Shown piece by piece: positions 22,151-34,026 of a DNA stretch of 64,000 bases. Position 1 is the first letter of the stretch. Each line of letters opens with the position of its first letter. Origin of the DNA: Tetradesmus obliquus (lineage: Eukaryota; Chlorophyta; Chlorophyceae; Sphaeropleales; Scenedesmaceae); contig CP126196.1 in NCBI GenBank assembly GCA_030272155.1, positions 434,001 through 498,000 of the forward strand. Reading direction: 5' to 3'. The notes below the pieces were generated by a model that was not told the origin of the DNA, searched no databases, and saw nothing but the letters and a program-made list of their open reading frames with translations. Position numbers and translations under genes: made by a program.

Positions 22151-25100
22151 ATGCCGCTCAAGATGACGTGTATGAATATTTTCACCGTGTTCTGGCTGGC
22201 AGCAGCAGCTGCTGAAGTGCTGGCCCAGGCCAGCACACAGGACAGGCAGCTTGGTGTGGTGCCCAGGCCTCAAGACATCCAGTGCGAGAGTGAAATGCAA
22301 GTCGTTATGTGCGGCCAGATCCCATTCGCTAAGCTGCAGGAGCGTGCTGACTGCTGCGCGCTGCACAAGCCGCTGCCGCCCCAGGTGCATGCAGCAGCAC
22401 TGGCAGCTGCAGCAGCAGCAAGGCCCGCAGGCAGCTGGGACTGGGAAATTCCCCTGCCAGAGCGCTCCGACTTGGCAGCAAACAGCTCCCTGCTGCAGCC
22501 GGTTGACTATCTGGTTGGCAGCTGTGCAAGCCAGATGCTGGCTGAGGTGCCTGTCTTTACAACCATCACCCAGCAGGTTGCTGCAGGCAGCAGTGATGAC
22601 AACAGCACACAGCCACCAGATGACAGCAGCAGCACCACACCCACACTACCATCATCTCCAGCACCTCCAGCACCTATCACAACCCCAGAGAATAGCAGAA
22701 GCCAGAAGCGGCGCCTCGCGCAGAGCGGCAGCGACGCAGCAGAGGGTCCCAACACAGCTACAGTCACCATCACGAGTGTGGAAGTCGCGCAGACGCCAGT
22801 GCCAGTGCTGACCAGCGCCCAGATCAAACGCATCAAGTCCACAGCACTAGCATTGCAGCCGATTGAGGTGCAGCACAGCTACAGCAGGCTGGCCCACATC
22901 AATGCACAGAGTGGCTTCCTGCACCCGGCTGGTTATGCTGGCCCCGCTGAGCTGGCCCTGCTGAAGGTCAGGCTGGCGCAGCAGCAGCCGGTGCAGGCGG
23001 CTGCCCTGGACAGCTTGCTGACAGGGGCACGGGTGCCACCCAAAGTGTATGAAGGTGCGTGCGTGTTGTTTGTAGGCATGTGCTGCGTTCCTGTCCTGCC
23101 AGCAACCTGGTGCATTCTGTGTCTGTCTCAAGGTATGCTGTTGGCAACTGTAGATGCTTGAGTCCAGAACAGCCGCAGCTGCTGCTGTGCGCATTATTGC
23201 TGTGACCCACTCTGTCATCAGCCCGGCACGCCTGGCATGCGCCGCATAATAGACACGGAGGTCTACAACTTGCCGACTGCTGCTCTTGCATTGTCATATG
23301 TTGCGTCCAGGTGGCTGGTTCCCTGACACACACTGCCCCTCTACTGGCTACAGCGGCCCATATGCCATGCCAGTGGTGTCTGCCAAATGGGGCGGCACCA
23401 ACAACAACGCGGGCACATGTGCGGCCAACTACCCGCCCGCAGCACCGCAGCACAACTGCGCACACGTCAGCTTCGTTGAACTGGTGCGGCTAAAAAGCTC
23501 AGCAGCTACAGTGGCAGCCGCGGCAGCCCTGTGCCTTCTTTAACTGTACAAGTGTGATATCAGGGTGAAGGTTACAGCAGGCTGGCTGGCTTCTGATGTC
23601 TGGCCTTGCAACAGTAGTCCCAGCAGGTCTTGAACCACAGCGCTTGCATTGCATGCATTAAAACGCTGTAGTGCCTCTCCGCTCTGCAGCTGTCTTACCT
23701 TCTGCCTCCCTTGCTTACTCGCTGCTTGCTGCTGCTGGTTCATGCTGAGCAGGACGGCCAGATGGCCTACAAGCAGGCGCTTGCATTTGCGGCCACTGGT
23801 GATGAGGGCCATGCTGAGACAGCGCAGCGCATCATGGAAGGCTGGGCGGCAGTGAACAGCGTGTGGGGGCTGCAGCATGAAAACGGGCCCCTGGGTGAGC
23901 GCTGCACGGCAGCAATGCGGCAGCACTGCGGTACGCAGATAACCAACGCAAAGTCAATGGCATGCTATGAATACTGCAGAGGCCGGCTGGGGCTGTGCCG
24001 CCCTGCTTTGCAGCAAGGGGATGCCCAAGCACAGCAGCTGGCGCACAGAGTTCTCATCACGTTGTCACTATTTTTGTCACCAACATGTTATTCTGTCATC
24101 AGCCCCTGCAGAGGCCGGCTGGGGCTGTACAGCTTTGAGCCGAGCCATGGAGCTGCTGAAGCACAGCGGCTGGCGCATAGCGTCTCCAACATGTTGTCAC
24201 TGCTGTTGTCACTAACATGTTACTCTGTCATCTCCCCCCGCAGAGGCCGGCTGGGGCTGTGCAGCTGTGTCCCGGACCATGGAGCTGCTGCATTGGCACA
24301 CACCATCGGCACAGATTGCAAATGACACACTGTTACTGACATGTTACTAACATTTCAATAACATGTTGTAAATACTGCAGAGGCCGGCTGGGGCTGTGCC
24401 GCCATGTCCCGAGCCATGGAGCTGCTAAAGCACAGCGGCTGGCGAGGCTTCAAGCCTGCAGCCTACAACGCCTTTGTTGCCTGGATGGGTGGCAACCTCA
24501 TGAAGCAGATGGAAGTGTATGTGGACGAAATGACAACACCGTGGGCCAGGAGCGGCGGGCAGAACGTCTTCGGCAACTGTGGGTGGCACTGGGCTGGGCT
24601 GTGTCGCTTGTTTTGTGCTTGTGCAACTGGGCATGTTTGGTGCACCCTGCGCAGTTTAGCCTCTGTACATGACACGCAAGTCAAGAGCTGCTAATGGTGC
24701 GGCATTGTGCATGCTGCTGTGCGGCAGCTGCTGCAACGCAAGTGTGCTCTGCATAATCATACGCACGCGTCACTTCCAAACTGCCAAGCTGCAACGCGTT
24801 TATCTTGCTGACTGTCGCCTGATAGTCGCCTGCTGCTGCTGCTGCTGCTGCCTTGGCGCGTGCGCACCCTCTGCACACAGGGACTCCACCATCGCTGACT
24901 GCTGGGTGGCGTTTGGCGTGCTCACTGATGACGTGGCACGCTACCGCATCAGCAAACCTGGGGCATAGTTTAACTGGCACTTGCTGACTTTCACCTGCTG
25001 CTGCTGCTGCCCTGGCACATGTGAATCGCTTGTCTACAGGGCACTCCACCATCGCTGACTGCTGGGTGGCATTTGGCGTGCTGACTGATGACGTGGCACG

Positions 25101-27254
25101 CTACCGCAAGGGTGTGCAGCTGTACCACACCACAGTGGGCGACTACCTGCGCTGGGGGCGGGGAGACTTCAGCAGTGGCCGCATCGTAGGAGAGGTGGGC
25201 TTGACTCAAACCACTGGATGGGTTGCTGCTTGTGCATTGTAATTTTCATTCTCGCAATTGCAGGACATTGCGCCTGTGATGCTGCAGCGGTGCCACAAGG
25301 TTGTTGCTGGCTGAGGATGCAGGTTTGCACAGCACAAGAACATGGGTGTGCTTTGTGCTTCTGGCACGCAACGCAGGCGTGCAGCTGCATCTCACGTCCG
25401 CCCCCCAGATCCTGCTGACGCGACTGATTGTCACGCGCACCGCACATGCCCACCTCCCCTGCAGGCCAACGAGATGCTGCGCTGAGCAATAGGCATCAGC
25501 CTACGCTTTGCGGAGCTGCACATGCAATGCTCCTGCAATGCTCCTGCAATGCTCCTGCACTTGTGGCTGCTGCGCTGCACTCCACTGCACTGCAAGTCAC
25601 CAACACCTGCACTGCACACAATCACACCGCACCGCACCAACCCCGCAGGCCAGTGAGACGCTGCGTGACATCTACCACACCGCCTTTGGCCTTGGCGGGC
25701 TGGTGCAGACAGCAGAGCAGGCCTGGCAGCAGCACGAAGACGTCTACGCCTCAAACAGCCATGCACTGCTGGCAGCACTCGAGCTGCACGCGCGCATTAT
25801 CAATGCAGATGCAGCACAAAACCCCGGGATGTTCCCGCCAGGATTTAAGAAGTTCAAGGACATGCCTGAACCGCCGGCCGGCGCGGTGTGGCGGTTTGAC
25901 ATCCGCTCGCAGCGCTGGTTTGCGCAGGACAAGGCCAGCGGCAAGACTGTGAGCTACCTGCAGGATGGCGTGAAGTACCTGCTGGGCATCGGGCACCTGC
26001 CCACAGGTGGGGATCCGCGAGGAGTGTGGTTTGTATGTACATGTATACAGTTGGGTAGTTGCTGCTGTCAGTGCTGACGGCTATATGTTGTGCAAGCCAC
26101 TTGCATTGCATGTTAAAGTTGGCACTCTGAGCTGTGTGAGACCTAGTTTCAAGGGGTGATAGATCAGGCTGGCTGAGCTACCTGCAGGATGGTGTGATTT
26201 CATCTGCTGGGCATTGGGCACATGCCCACAGGTGGGGAGGCATGAGGCACAAGGATGGAGAATGTTGCTGAAGTTAGGCAGTTGCAAGTTTGGTCCTGGT
26301 GGATGCATGGTGTGCATCGGGCACCTGCCCACAGGTAGGGAGGCACTGGCTGGATGTGTTCTTGCTGTGTTATGATATCTACTTAGGCATGACCAGGCTT
26401 CCTTGCTGATGGCTCTATGGCAAGTGGACCGCTTGCCAGTTACACACACGCAAGTGCAGCAATGCATGCTTGCAGCGCCACCGGTGGCAGGGTGCGTGGG
26501 GCTGCCTGATGCAGGACAGGCTGACATAGCCTGTCACGTGGCATTGTGTGGACACTGTGGATGCTGCTGCCAAATGGGGTGACAGCAAATCTTTCATATA
26601 CACGGGGCAGCTGATACTCCCAATAGCGCGAGACAACAAACCTGTACTTACTGGACTGTGCACGTGCTGCTGCAGTGTGCCTTGTGCTGCTCCCCCCCCC
26701 CCCCCCCCTTGTACCAGGCTGGGAGCTGGCATACAACCACTGACACTCCAAACAGCGCGACAGACCTGTACTTACTTTTTTTTGGGGTTGTGCACGTGCT
26801 GCTGCAGTGTACTTTGTGCTGCTCCTCCCTCACCCCGCAGGCTGGGAGCTGGCGTACAACCACTACGTGGACGTTGCTGCTGCTGACTTGGGTTGGACGC
26901 AAGAGTGCCACACTCGCAACATTGAAACCATCAGCAGGGCAACTCACATGTACTGACTAGAGTGCGCATGCCTTGTTGCTGCTGTCCTTGCCCCAGGCTG
27001 GGAGCTGGCGTACAACCACTACGTGGGCCGGCTGGGCCTGGCCATGCCTGAGACGGCAACGCTCATCGCCAACAACTGGCCAGACTGTGAGTGCCTGAGG
27101 ACGCACGCTGCCTGCTGCTGCTGAGACATGCTGGCTGTTTCTTTAATACAAGGAACCACGCCTTTATGTGGCGGACAGATGTGCATGCTTGGGTGCGCAG
27201 CCATACGGCTGTCAGCCGTTGTCTTGCGGCTGCCTGGCAGGTCTGACAACCTGA

Positions 27255-27335
<81 letters not shown>

Positions 27336-27491
27336 GCCGCAGACTTCACCTTCCACTGGGGCCTGGCCACGCTGACTCACGCAGACAGCGCGGCGCAGCT
27401 GTGGAGGCCAGGGGTCAGCGCGGCCAGCCTGTGCGGGGGGCCCGCAGAGGGCAGGGCGGGGGGCGGCGTGGCTGCTGGCGCCCAGGGTTAA
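22151..27491 (+). CDS. Secreted alginate-lyase-family protein (8 exons)
   Basis: Exons 22151-23054, 23311-23483, 23753-23894, 24381-24578, 25040-25194, 25649-26006, 26997-27086, 27343-27491; 722 residues. The N-terminus has a signal peptide (MTCMNIFTVFWLAAAAAEVL). A Cys-containing region, a Ser/Thr/Pro-rich linker and KRRLAQ follow. From ~residue 285 onward the order matches the alginate lyase superfamily (Pfam PF05426): HPAGYAGPAELALLKVRL, DGQMAYKQALAFAATGD, NGPLEAGWG, an N-W-H triad at 472-474 inside NVFGNWHSTIADCW, ETLRDIYHTAFGLGGLVQTA (525 on), and AYNHYVGRLGLAMPETA near the end. Family members cleave uronate polysaccharides by beta-elimination in an alpha/alpha barrel, with Asn/His/Tyr/Arg at the active site. 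The substrate here is unknown, since green algae are not known to make alginate; cell-wall or food polysaccharide is inference. The exon 2 donor (GTGCGG) is the weakest junction. Confidence 0.85.
23980..24440 (+). repeat. Four tandem copies of exon 4 start and acceptor
   Basis: CAG|AGGCCGGCTGGGGCTGT begins copies at 23980, 24112, 24244 and 24381 (period 132, 132, 137 bp). The first three decay within about 60-80 bp of the exon-like sequence; only the fourth continues as an open exon. Confidence 0.9.
24881..25120 (+). repeat. Two copies of exon 5 start and acceptor
   Basis: The sequence encoding STIADCWVAFGVLTDDVARYR appears at 24881 and, authentically, at 25040 (159-bp period). The first copy ends in a stop soon after the shared part. 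A short copy of the exon 6 start also lies at 25465, 184 bp before the real one at 25649. Confidence 0.85.
25970..26345 (+). repeat. Copies of exon 6 end and donor
   Basis: GGGCACCTGCCCACAG plus GT donor at 26007 (authentic), with decayed copies at 26232 and 26335. Confidence 0.8.
26718..27030 (+). repeat. Three copies of exon 7 start and acceptor
   Basis: CAG|GCTGGGAGCTGGC starts at 26718, 26841 and 26997. The first decays at TACAACCACTGA (a stop), the second after TACGTGGAC; the third is the exon used. Confidence 0.88.
27258..27342 (+). repeat. (CTG)n tract ending in the exon 8 acceptor
   Basis: About 25 CTG triplets then CCGCCGCAG, the acceptor of the last exon of the lyase-like gene. 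Confidence 0.85.
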
Positions 27492-28640
27492 CAGGGCTGG
27501 CGCGCTGTGTGGTTTGCTTTTTGGCGCATGCATACCTCTGATTGGTATGCTGTCACGTGCATGCACCACGGTGCAGGTTGTGCATGACTCATTCAGTTGT
27601 GCAGTTATTGCAGTGTTTTACTAAAGTTTGTGCATTCTCATAAGGGCGGCCTATATGCCGTAGAGCTGTGCATCTTATCCAGTTAATGGACAATAACATA
27701 AAGGTTGGCAGGAACTCAATCAGCCAGGCAGCTGCGGGACCCGCAAGCATGACACGCAGCTGCTGCAGCAGCAGCAGCAGCAGCAGAAGCAGCAGTACCA
27801 GCAGCAGCAGCAGCAGCAGCAGGCTTGTGCCACGCTGGGATACTGCTTACTGGAAGCTGCAGGCTCGGTGCAGAGCCTGCAACAGCCGCCACACAAATTT
27901 ATAGCTACTGCATCATATTGCTTCATGAAGAAGCATGCCCCGCGCACACGAGAGCGTTTGTGGTTGCGAAGGGCTGGTAGTGGAGGCGTCATTGTTACAA
28001 GAGGGCAACCAGCGCCATCAATGAAGCATCCTGTGTTAGCAGTCTGTCAATGCCGCACGTGCTCCTGATGCATGTTCAAGTGGGTTGACACTTTGTTGCT
28101 AGATTGGTATGTGCAGCCGTGCAGCCCTCCCCGGGAGTGGCCGGATTCAACTGGCGCCCTCGGTCAAGTCCTGTGCTTTGACCAACAAGCCAACATTATG
28201 TCCAGTCTAGCCTAGCCTCTAAGGCTGGGTTGGCCTTTGTATGTGCGATTCACCGATTGTTTTGGTGATGCACGGCCGTGGTGGCACATCATGGGCCCAC
28301 CTGTTAGGCAGCAGGTGCCGGCCAACATTAGGGTTCTGGTGGCGTCCAGGCGTTGCACATGACAGCTGTTGTCGCAGGAGAGTTGCATCAGGAGCATGAC
28401 GGTCTCAGCCGTTTCGGTGATACCGCTGGCTACAATTATCGTCGTCTGGTGGCAAAGCAACGACTCTGGCTGATGCTCAAGCAACTGCTCTTGCTGGTGC
28501 TGTTGTAAGCGTACTTACTCTCGGAAATCGCCTCAGCGCGTGTCCGTGGCAGATATTTCGTTGGATCACAGCTTGTCAGCTGGACTGGAAGCACATTCTT
28601 CTCTTACGCTGCCTACCGTTTCGGGCAGCTGTTTTCCGAC
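27492..28640. other. Intergenic region, no gene seen
   Basis: 3' flank of the lyase-like gene and 5' flank of the MEMO1 gene. It contains a CAG-rich patch at 27762-27823. 28085-28500 has base use unlike its neighbours and could be old transposon sequence, but no family is recognisable. Confidence 0.35.
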
Positions 28641-30013
28641 ATGAAGACAGCTCAAGCCCTGCAATCGCAACAGCCGCACCGAAGGGCACTCTGCACGTAC
28701 TACAGCTCCGATCCATCACAGCTAGTAGCCGAAATCCGAGCTGCTTACCGGGCCACCTCGGCTGCTGCTGCAGCAGCAGACTGTCACCCAACAACAGCAG
28801 CAGCAGGCAACACCAGGTCCAAGTTCCTCGCACTCGTGGTAAGGTTGCGCTGCTGTTGCTGAAGAGTCTCACGTGCAGCTTGAACAGCCATGCGCTGCTG
28901 CTGCACGCATTGCAGCCATCTGCAATTGTCCACTGCCACAGACATGCAGGCACACATGTGTGATGTACATCACCCAACACTGCAAAACTTGCCTGGACGT
29001 GTGCACAACACGTATACGTTGCTTTACACGAAATATAACAAGCATTCTCATGCTGAGAATGCCTACGTCCGAACAGGCACTGCTTGCTGACACCAGGCCC
29101 AGCGCTGCTGCGCAGGTGCCGCATGGTGCTAAAGTCATAACAGTACTACAGCCAGCAAGTGCTGAACTGTTGATGAAGCAGTGAAAGCCAGTCGGCAACT
29201 ATCCTTCATAAAACGTGCAGGTGCCGCATGGTGCTGCCTGTGACGGCTTCCACGTGGCAGCACATGCCTACCGCACGCTGGCGCAGCAGCTGCGGGCTGC
29301 CAGCTGCAGCAGGCTCACTGCCGTGCTGCTGGGTACGGAGCACAGGGGCACCACACCCATAGCGCTGTCAAAGAGGGTGAGTCGATCTATAACTGGCTAT
29401 TGCTGACAGGTCAGTAGCACCACCACTAAACAAACCCTGTGTGACACATTGATTAAGGAGAGGAAACCACATTTGCAATAGATAGGGTTTGTCAGTTCCT
29501 GCAGAGCAAACGCAATGTGCGCTGAGGAGATGCTGCCAGAGGCTGTCAGTGCCGCTTTTAGCGCTTCATAAACTTTGCATATATTTTGCTGCCGCCGTCG
29601 CCACTGCTGCGGCAGGATTGGATGACGCCGCTGGGCCCCGCAGCAGTGGATGCAGCAGCAGTGGACTGGCTGGCAGCGCAGCACCACCTGCCTATCAATG
29701 AGGCCGCACATGCAGCAGAGCACTCGATTGAGAACCAGCTGCCTTTCCTGGTGCATGCTGCCGCCTGGGGATGGGACCTAGCAGCAGCAAGCTGCTGCCC
29801 AGGATCAGGCGCAGAGGCTGCTGCTGCAGCAGCTGCAGCTGCAGGCAGCTCTGAAAGTGACAGACAGCAGCGGCAGCAGCAGCAGAGGCCGGCTCCAGCC
29901 AGCCTGGCAATCGTGCCAATCAGCATCGGCTATTTGGGGCATCAGCCGGAGCTGATCCAGCAGTATGGCGCAGCAGTGGCAGAGCTGCTGCAGCACCTGA
30001 GGTCATGTGGCAG

Positions 30014-30054
<41 letters not shown>

Positions 30055-30692
30055 GCGGCCAACCAGAAACAGCACGTGCCTATGATGCTGCTGCTGCTGC
30101 CGGCAGTCACGAGGTGGTGCTGATTGTCAGCAGCGGCTTCACGCATGCCGGGCCCTGGTACCGTGAGCTGCCACCCCCCGGGGTGAGCCTGGCTGACTAT
30201 ATGGCTGCCCAGGACAGTCCGCTGCTGCAGGTGAGGCTGACTGCAGGCAGATGATTGCTGCTGTTCTCTTACAATGTCAGCGGCATTTGAAGGGCAGTTA
30301 GTTGACTCAACAAGTTGGTTCCTTGCAGGTTCCTGCAAGTGATGGTTTTTTCAGGAAGTGTCTGTTGCGCCTGGCTGGCCACATGGGTGGCTGTCACAGC
30401 TGCCCTGCTGCAGGCAGCTGGCTTGCAGCAGCCTGGATGTTCGAGTGCCGGTGTGGCATGCCCTGCATCACTGCATCTGCCTGACGAGTCAGCCCGTGCT
30501 CTGCGAGTTTCTACCTCCTTTTGCTGGCACGCTGCATCACGCACGCCATGTTAGCTGACTGATGTCAGTTATTGTGCTGCCCTGCAGGCGGTGCAGGCAG
30601 GCTCAGTGCAGGGCCTACTGGCAGCAGCAGCAGCGACGCGCAACAGCCTGTGTGGGCTGTACCCGCTGGCTGTAGCACTGGAGGCACTGTAC

Positions 30693-30736
<44 letters not shown>

Positions 30737-30842
30737 GCCGGCAGCTGACGTGCCGCAGCTGCTGACGTACAGCCCTGCGCACCTCATCTTCCCGCGGCCA
30801 GACTCGACTGGCTTTGCAGCATTTGCTGTGTATGCAAAGTGA
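28641..30842 (+). CDS. MEMO1: MEMO1-family protein (4 exons)
   Basis: Exons 28641-28838, 29221-29376, 29616-30230, 30588-30842, all phase 0; 407 residues against about 300 in the human protein, the excess being Ala/Gln runs. The family shares the fold of extradiol dioxygenases; human MEMO1 binds copper/iron and acts in motility and redox control. Ligand positions line up with the human protein (from memory): His69 in VPHGA, His107 in LLGTEHRG, Cys345 in NSLCGLYP; EHSIENQLPF at 153 is also family-typical. Deviations: human SSDFCHWG is SSGFTHAG here, so Asp becomes Gly292 with His295 kept, and the N-terminal HAG is lost (RRALCTYY). The start ATG is chosen because RRALCTYYSSDPSQL aligns with the usual N-terminus. 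The neighbours give no functional hint. Confidence 0.9.
29116..29240 (+). repeat. Copy of exon 2 start and acceptor (MEMO1 gene)
   Basis: GCAG|GTGCCGCATGGTGCT occurs at 29116 and, authentically, at 29221 (105 bp apart). The first copy diverges after 15 bp. Confidence 0.75.
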
Positions 30843-31921
30843 TGCAGCATGAAACTTGCAGGGCATAATTTGGGATGTTCTGGGGCCCTGCACATCGTGT
30901 GTAGTGTGTTGGGGTTTTGAGGATCAGCCAAAGCTGGCTGAATTTGCCTCGGTTGTCACAGCTTCAACCGGCTGTTGCAGTAACAAATTGTTGAAACTCA
31001 TGCCATTTGGAGATTTGAACTCCGGAATCAATAGCAGGCAAGCAGCCCACAATTAAACACAGCATTGCACAGCTGGGTAGGCTTGTGGCTGGGCTGGCCT
31101 GTCACAGGCAAGTTGCAATATACGCGGTTGGTGTTGCAGAACCCGAGCCCATCCTTGCCAATCCACCACGTTTGTATGCTTCGTGAATTTGCCTACAGCA
31201 GCTGGCATGCAATGAAGTCGGGTACACGATGCTGACCCTGCATTCACACTGGTGGCACTGGAGACCAGGCCACTGCTGGCATGCAGAGCAACAGCTGCGC
31301 AAACTCCAGTCATACAGCTCACATATCCAAGAGTTCTGACGTAGAGAAACCAATACGGTTTTGCATATTCAGCTCGAGCTTGCTCAGGCATTCTACGAAA
31401 GGATTTGTTCTGTCGTCCTGCCCATGTGATGCACCTGAGCCGCATTGTCCGGAGTTCTGTCTGCAGCATTGCTTCTTGCCTTTTAGCAGCGCACCAAACG
31501 CGCATCACTTACGATCATACATGGTACGGGCTGTTTTCATTGCGCAGCCGTCAGCACGGGGCGCGGGATACTGGTACCGCAATCCGCACTGAAAGGTGAG
31601 GTATGTGGCCTCCTCATATGCTGCAGGATGCCGTTAGAAACTGCACTGGAACTCACGAAGCTACTTTATCAATAAGTATATAGTGTATGCTGCTGCTGTG
31701 CCTAACAAATAGGGTTGAGCGGGCTTCTAGGGTCCTTGTTGCTGCTGTCACTGTGCATCGCTAAGGGCTGCTCTGAGGCAGATATGGGCGTGATGAGTGG
31801 TTGTTTTAAAGCACGAGTAAAGTCAGTCTTAGAGTTTCCTTCGCCACTTGCACCCCCAACACTGCAATATTGCCATCAGCTGGCCCTCGCATCGTTCTTG
31901 CAGCCTGCATGGTCACAAACA
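30843..31921. other. Intergenic region, no gene supported
   Basis: Between the MEMO1 and ankyrin genes. It includes a minus-strand open stretch (31053-31508) without recognisable domains. Promoter and 5' leader of the ankyrin gene are expected near the right end, but no motif is clear. Confidence 0.35.
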
Positions 31922-32911
31922 ATGAGCTGTCAGAAGGTAGCATGTAATGTATTTCGAAAAGCAAGTGGACGGTTCAAGCTGCATGAAGCAGTCTCGCTAG
32001 GTGCGTGTGGACTCGCAGGATGATCTAGGGGCTGCATACTTCGCATAAAGCAGGTTTTTTGTGTGATCAAATGCTCATGCTGTTTGCTGACGACGCAGCA
32101 GAGACTGTTCACAGCAGTGTGCCAGCTTTTATGCGTGGCTTTGCGAGGGTCACTGCAAGCAGCATCAACGGCTTGTGTGTTCATATCGACGATTATATGT
32201 GGTTGTTTGCTCATGTTTAAAGGACAGCGTTGCTGCAGCAGCAGCAGCATGCAGCAGTTGCTACAGCAGCAACAGCAGCAAGCAGCAGCAGGAGCAGCAC
32301 CATTACCAACACCTTCTGCTAGTCTAAGCAGCGTGCACAGTTTCATGTGCAGCACATCATCAGCTTCATACATACACGTTATAAAGATTCGCACACGCAT
32401 GCTGCATATGTGTTTGCACAGATGCCATGTGCACTGGCAGGCCAGCCTGGCTCAACATCACTGCATTGCTGCACAGGATTGCACTACCCATACCCTGTAC
32501 GTGTTTCGTACTCAGCCTAGGGTTTACCAAGTCGGCCTTCACTGTGATGGTCAGCATTCCGCCCACCTTTGCATGCATGCCTTGCGGCTGCTGGCAACAG
32601 CAGCAGCACCTCGGCAATTCACATTATTGCCACTGTTGTCGATCCACTGCACTACACATCAGCATCCGTGTCTACAGTATGCCGCAACCTCCGCTCGCCC
32701 TCCTGCTGCTGCTGCTTGCTGTGTACCTGCCTGCCTGTTGCTCCGTGCCCTGGTCACATCAACACCACCAGGCGACATCGACTGCTTGGCTGAATTTGCG
32801 CGCGCGTCCAGCCAGGGCGTGAATGATTATGACGATGAGGGCCGGGCGCCGCTGCACGTGGCGGCTGACAAGGGCATCAGCGAGGCCGTAAGCATACTCA
32901 CAGGTGCGGGC

Positions 32912-32965
<54 letters not shown>

Positions 32966-33089
32966 GGAAAAGGCATCAGCGAGGCAGTGGGCATACTCAC
33001 AGGTGCGGCCGCGGCAGCAGCAGCAGCAGCAGCAGCGGAAAATGGCATCAGCGAGGCAGTGGGCATACTTGCACCTGTGAGGTGCTGTC

Positions 33090-33125
<36 letters not shown>

Positions 33126-33287
33126 CAGCTGGAAGGGTACAGCTGCTCCAGCTGTTGAGCAGCAACAGCAGCAGGGGCTGGAGCAGTGGCTGGACGAGCA
33201 GGGTTGCAGCAGGCAGGAGGGAGACACCAGCAGCAACAGCAGCAGGGGCGGGGCTGTGACAGTAGCAGCACGTCTGTTTGCAGTTTT

Positions 33288-33329
<42 letters not shown>

Positions 33330-33984
33330 TCCATCAGCAACTCAACGGCTTGCATGTGCAGGCGCAGCAATATACCTGTACGTGCAACTCCACCAAAAAC
33401 CAGAACACAAATGTATGAAGCGGCAGGTGCTGAATTGCAGTTGCCAAGAAACATGCCGTGTCCATGCAACCAGCAGCAGCAACAGCAGCAGCAGCAGCAG
33501 CAGGGTCTTCGGGATATGCTTGCGCATATGCCTCAGGCATGCCTCGATGTGCCCGCCCCACTGCCCACCCGCCTCTGTGCCCACCTGCAATCATGCCCGC
33601 CCCACTGCGCGCCTTGTTTCAAATTTCCACCGCCACCGCAGGCCACGGCGCCAACATCGACGTGCCGCGTGAGGAGGACAACCGCACGCCGCTGCACATC
33701 GCGGTGAACGAGGGCCACGCAGACGTGGTGGCTGCGCTGCTGGAGGCGGGCGCATCGGTGAGGGTGCACGCTAAGTTGCAGCGGCAGCAGCACTGTTAGC
33801 TGAAGGCATTTCTAGCACTGCCGCTGCGGCATTGCATGCGGGCGCATCGGTGAGTGGGGCCAGGGCACAGCAAGGTTGCAGCACTGGCAGCAGCACTGTT
33901 GCTGCGGATGCAGCACTGCGCCTGCGGTGTTGCAGAAGCTTGGTCTCTTGCGGCACTGTTACATGTCTCACGTTGTGCCGCTGC

Positions 33985-34026
<42 letters not shown>

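Noticed and set aside
23980-24310. The upstream exon-4 copies as genuine alternative or mutually exclusive exons.
   Set aside because: Each diverges into stops or lacks a donor in phase within about 80 bp. They are treated as decayed duplicates pending transcript data.
28085-28260. Possible tRNA or transposon fragment around GGCGCCCTCGGTCAAGTCC.
   Set aside because: No cloverleaf with acceptor stem could be built and no transposon ends are visible.
31053-31508. Minus-strand gene of 151 residues (WAGRQNKSFRRMPEQARAEY).
   Set aside because: No recognisable domain and no phase-consistent partner exons. An alternative frame (DDRTNPFVECLSKLELNM) looks equally plausible, so neither is supported.
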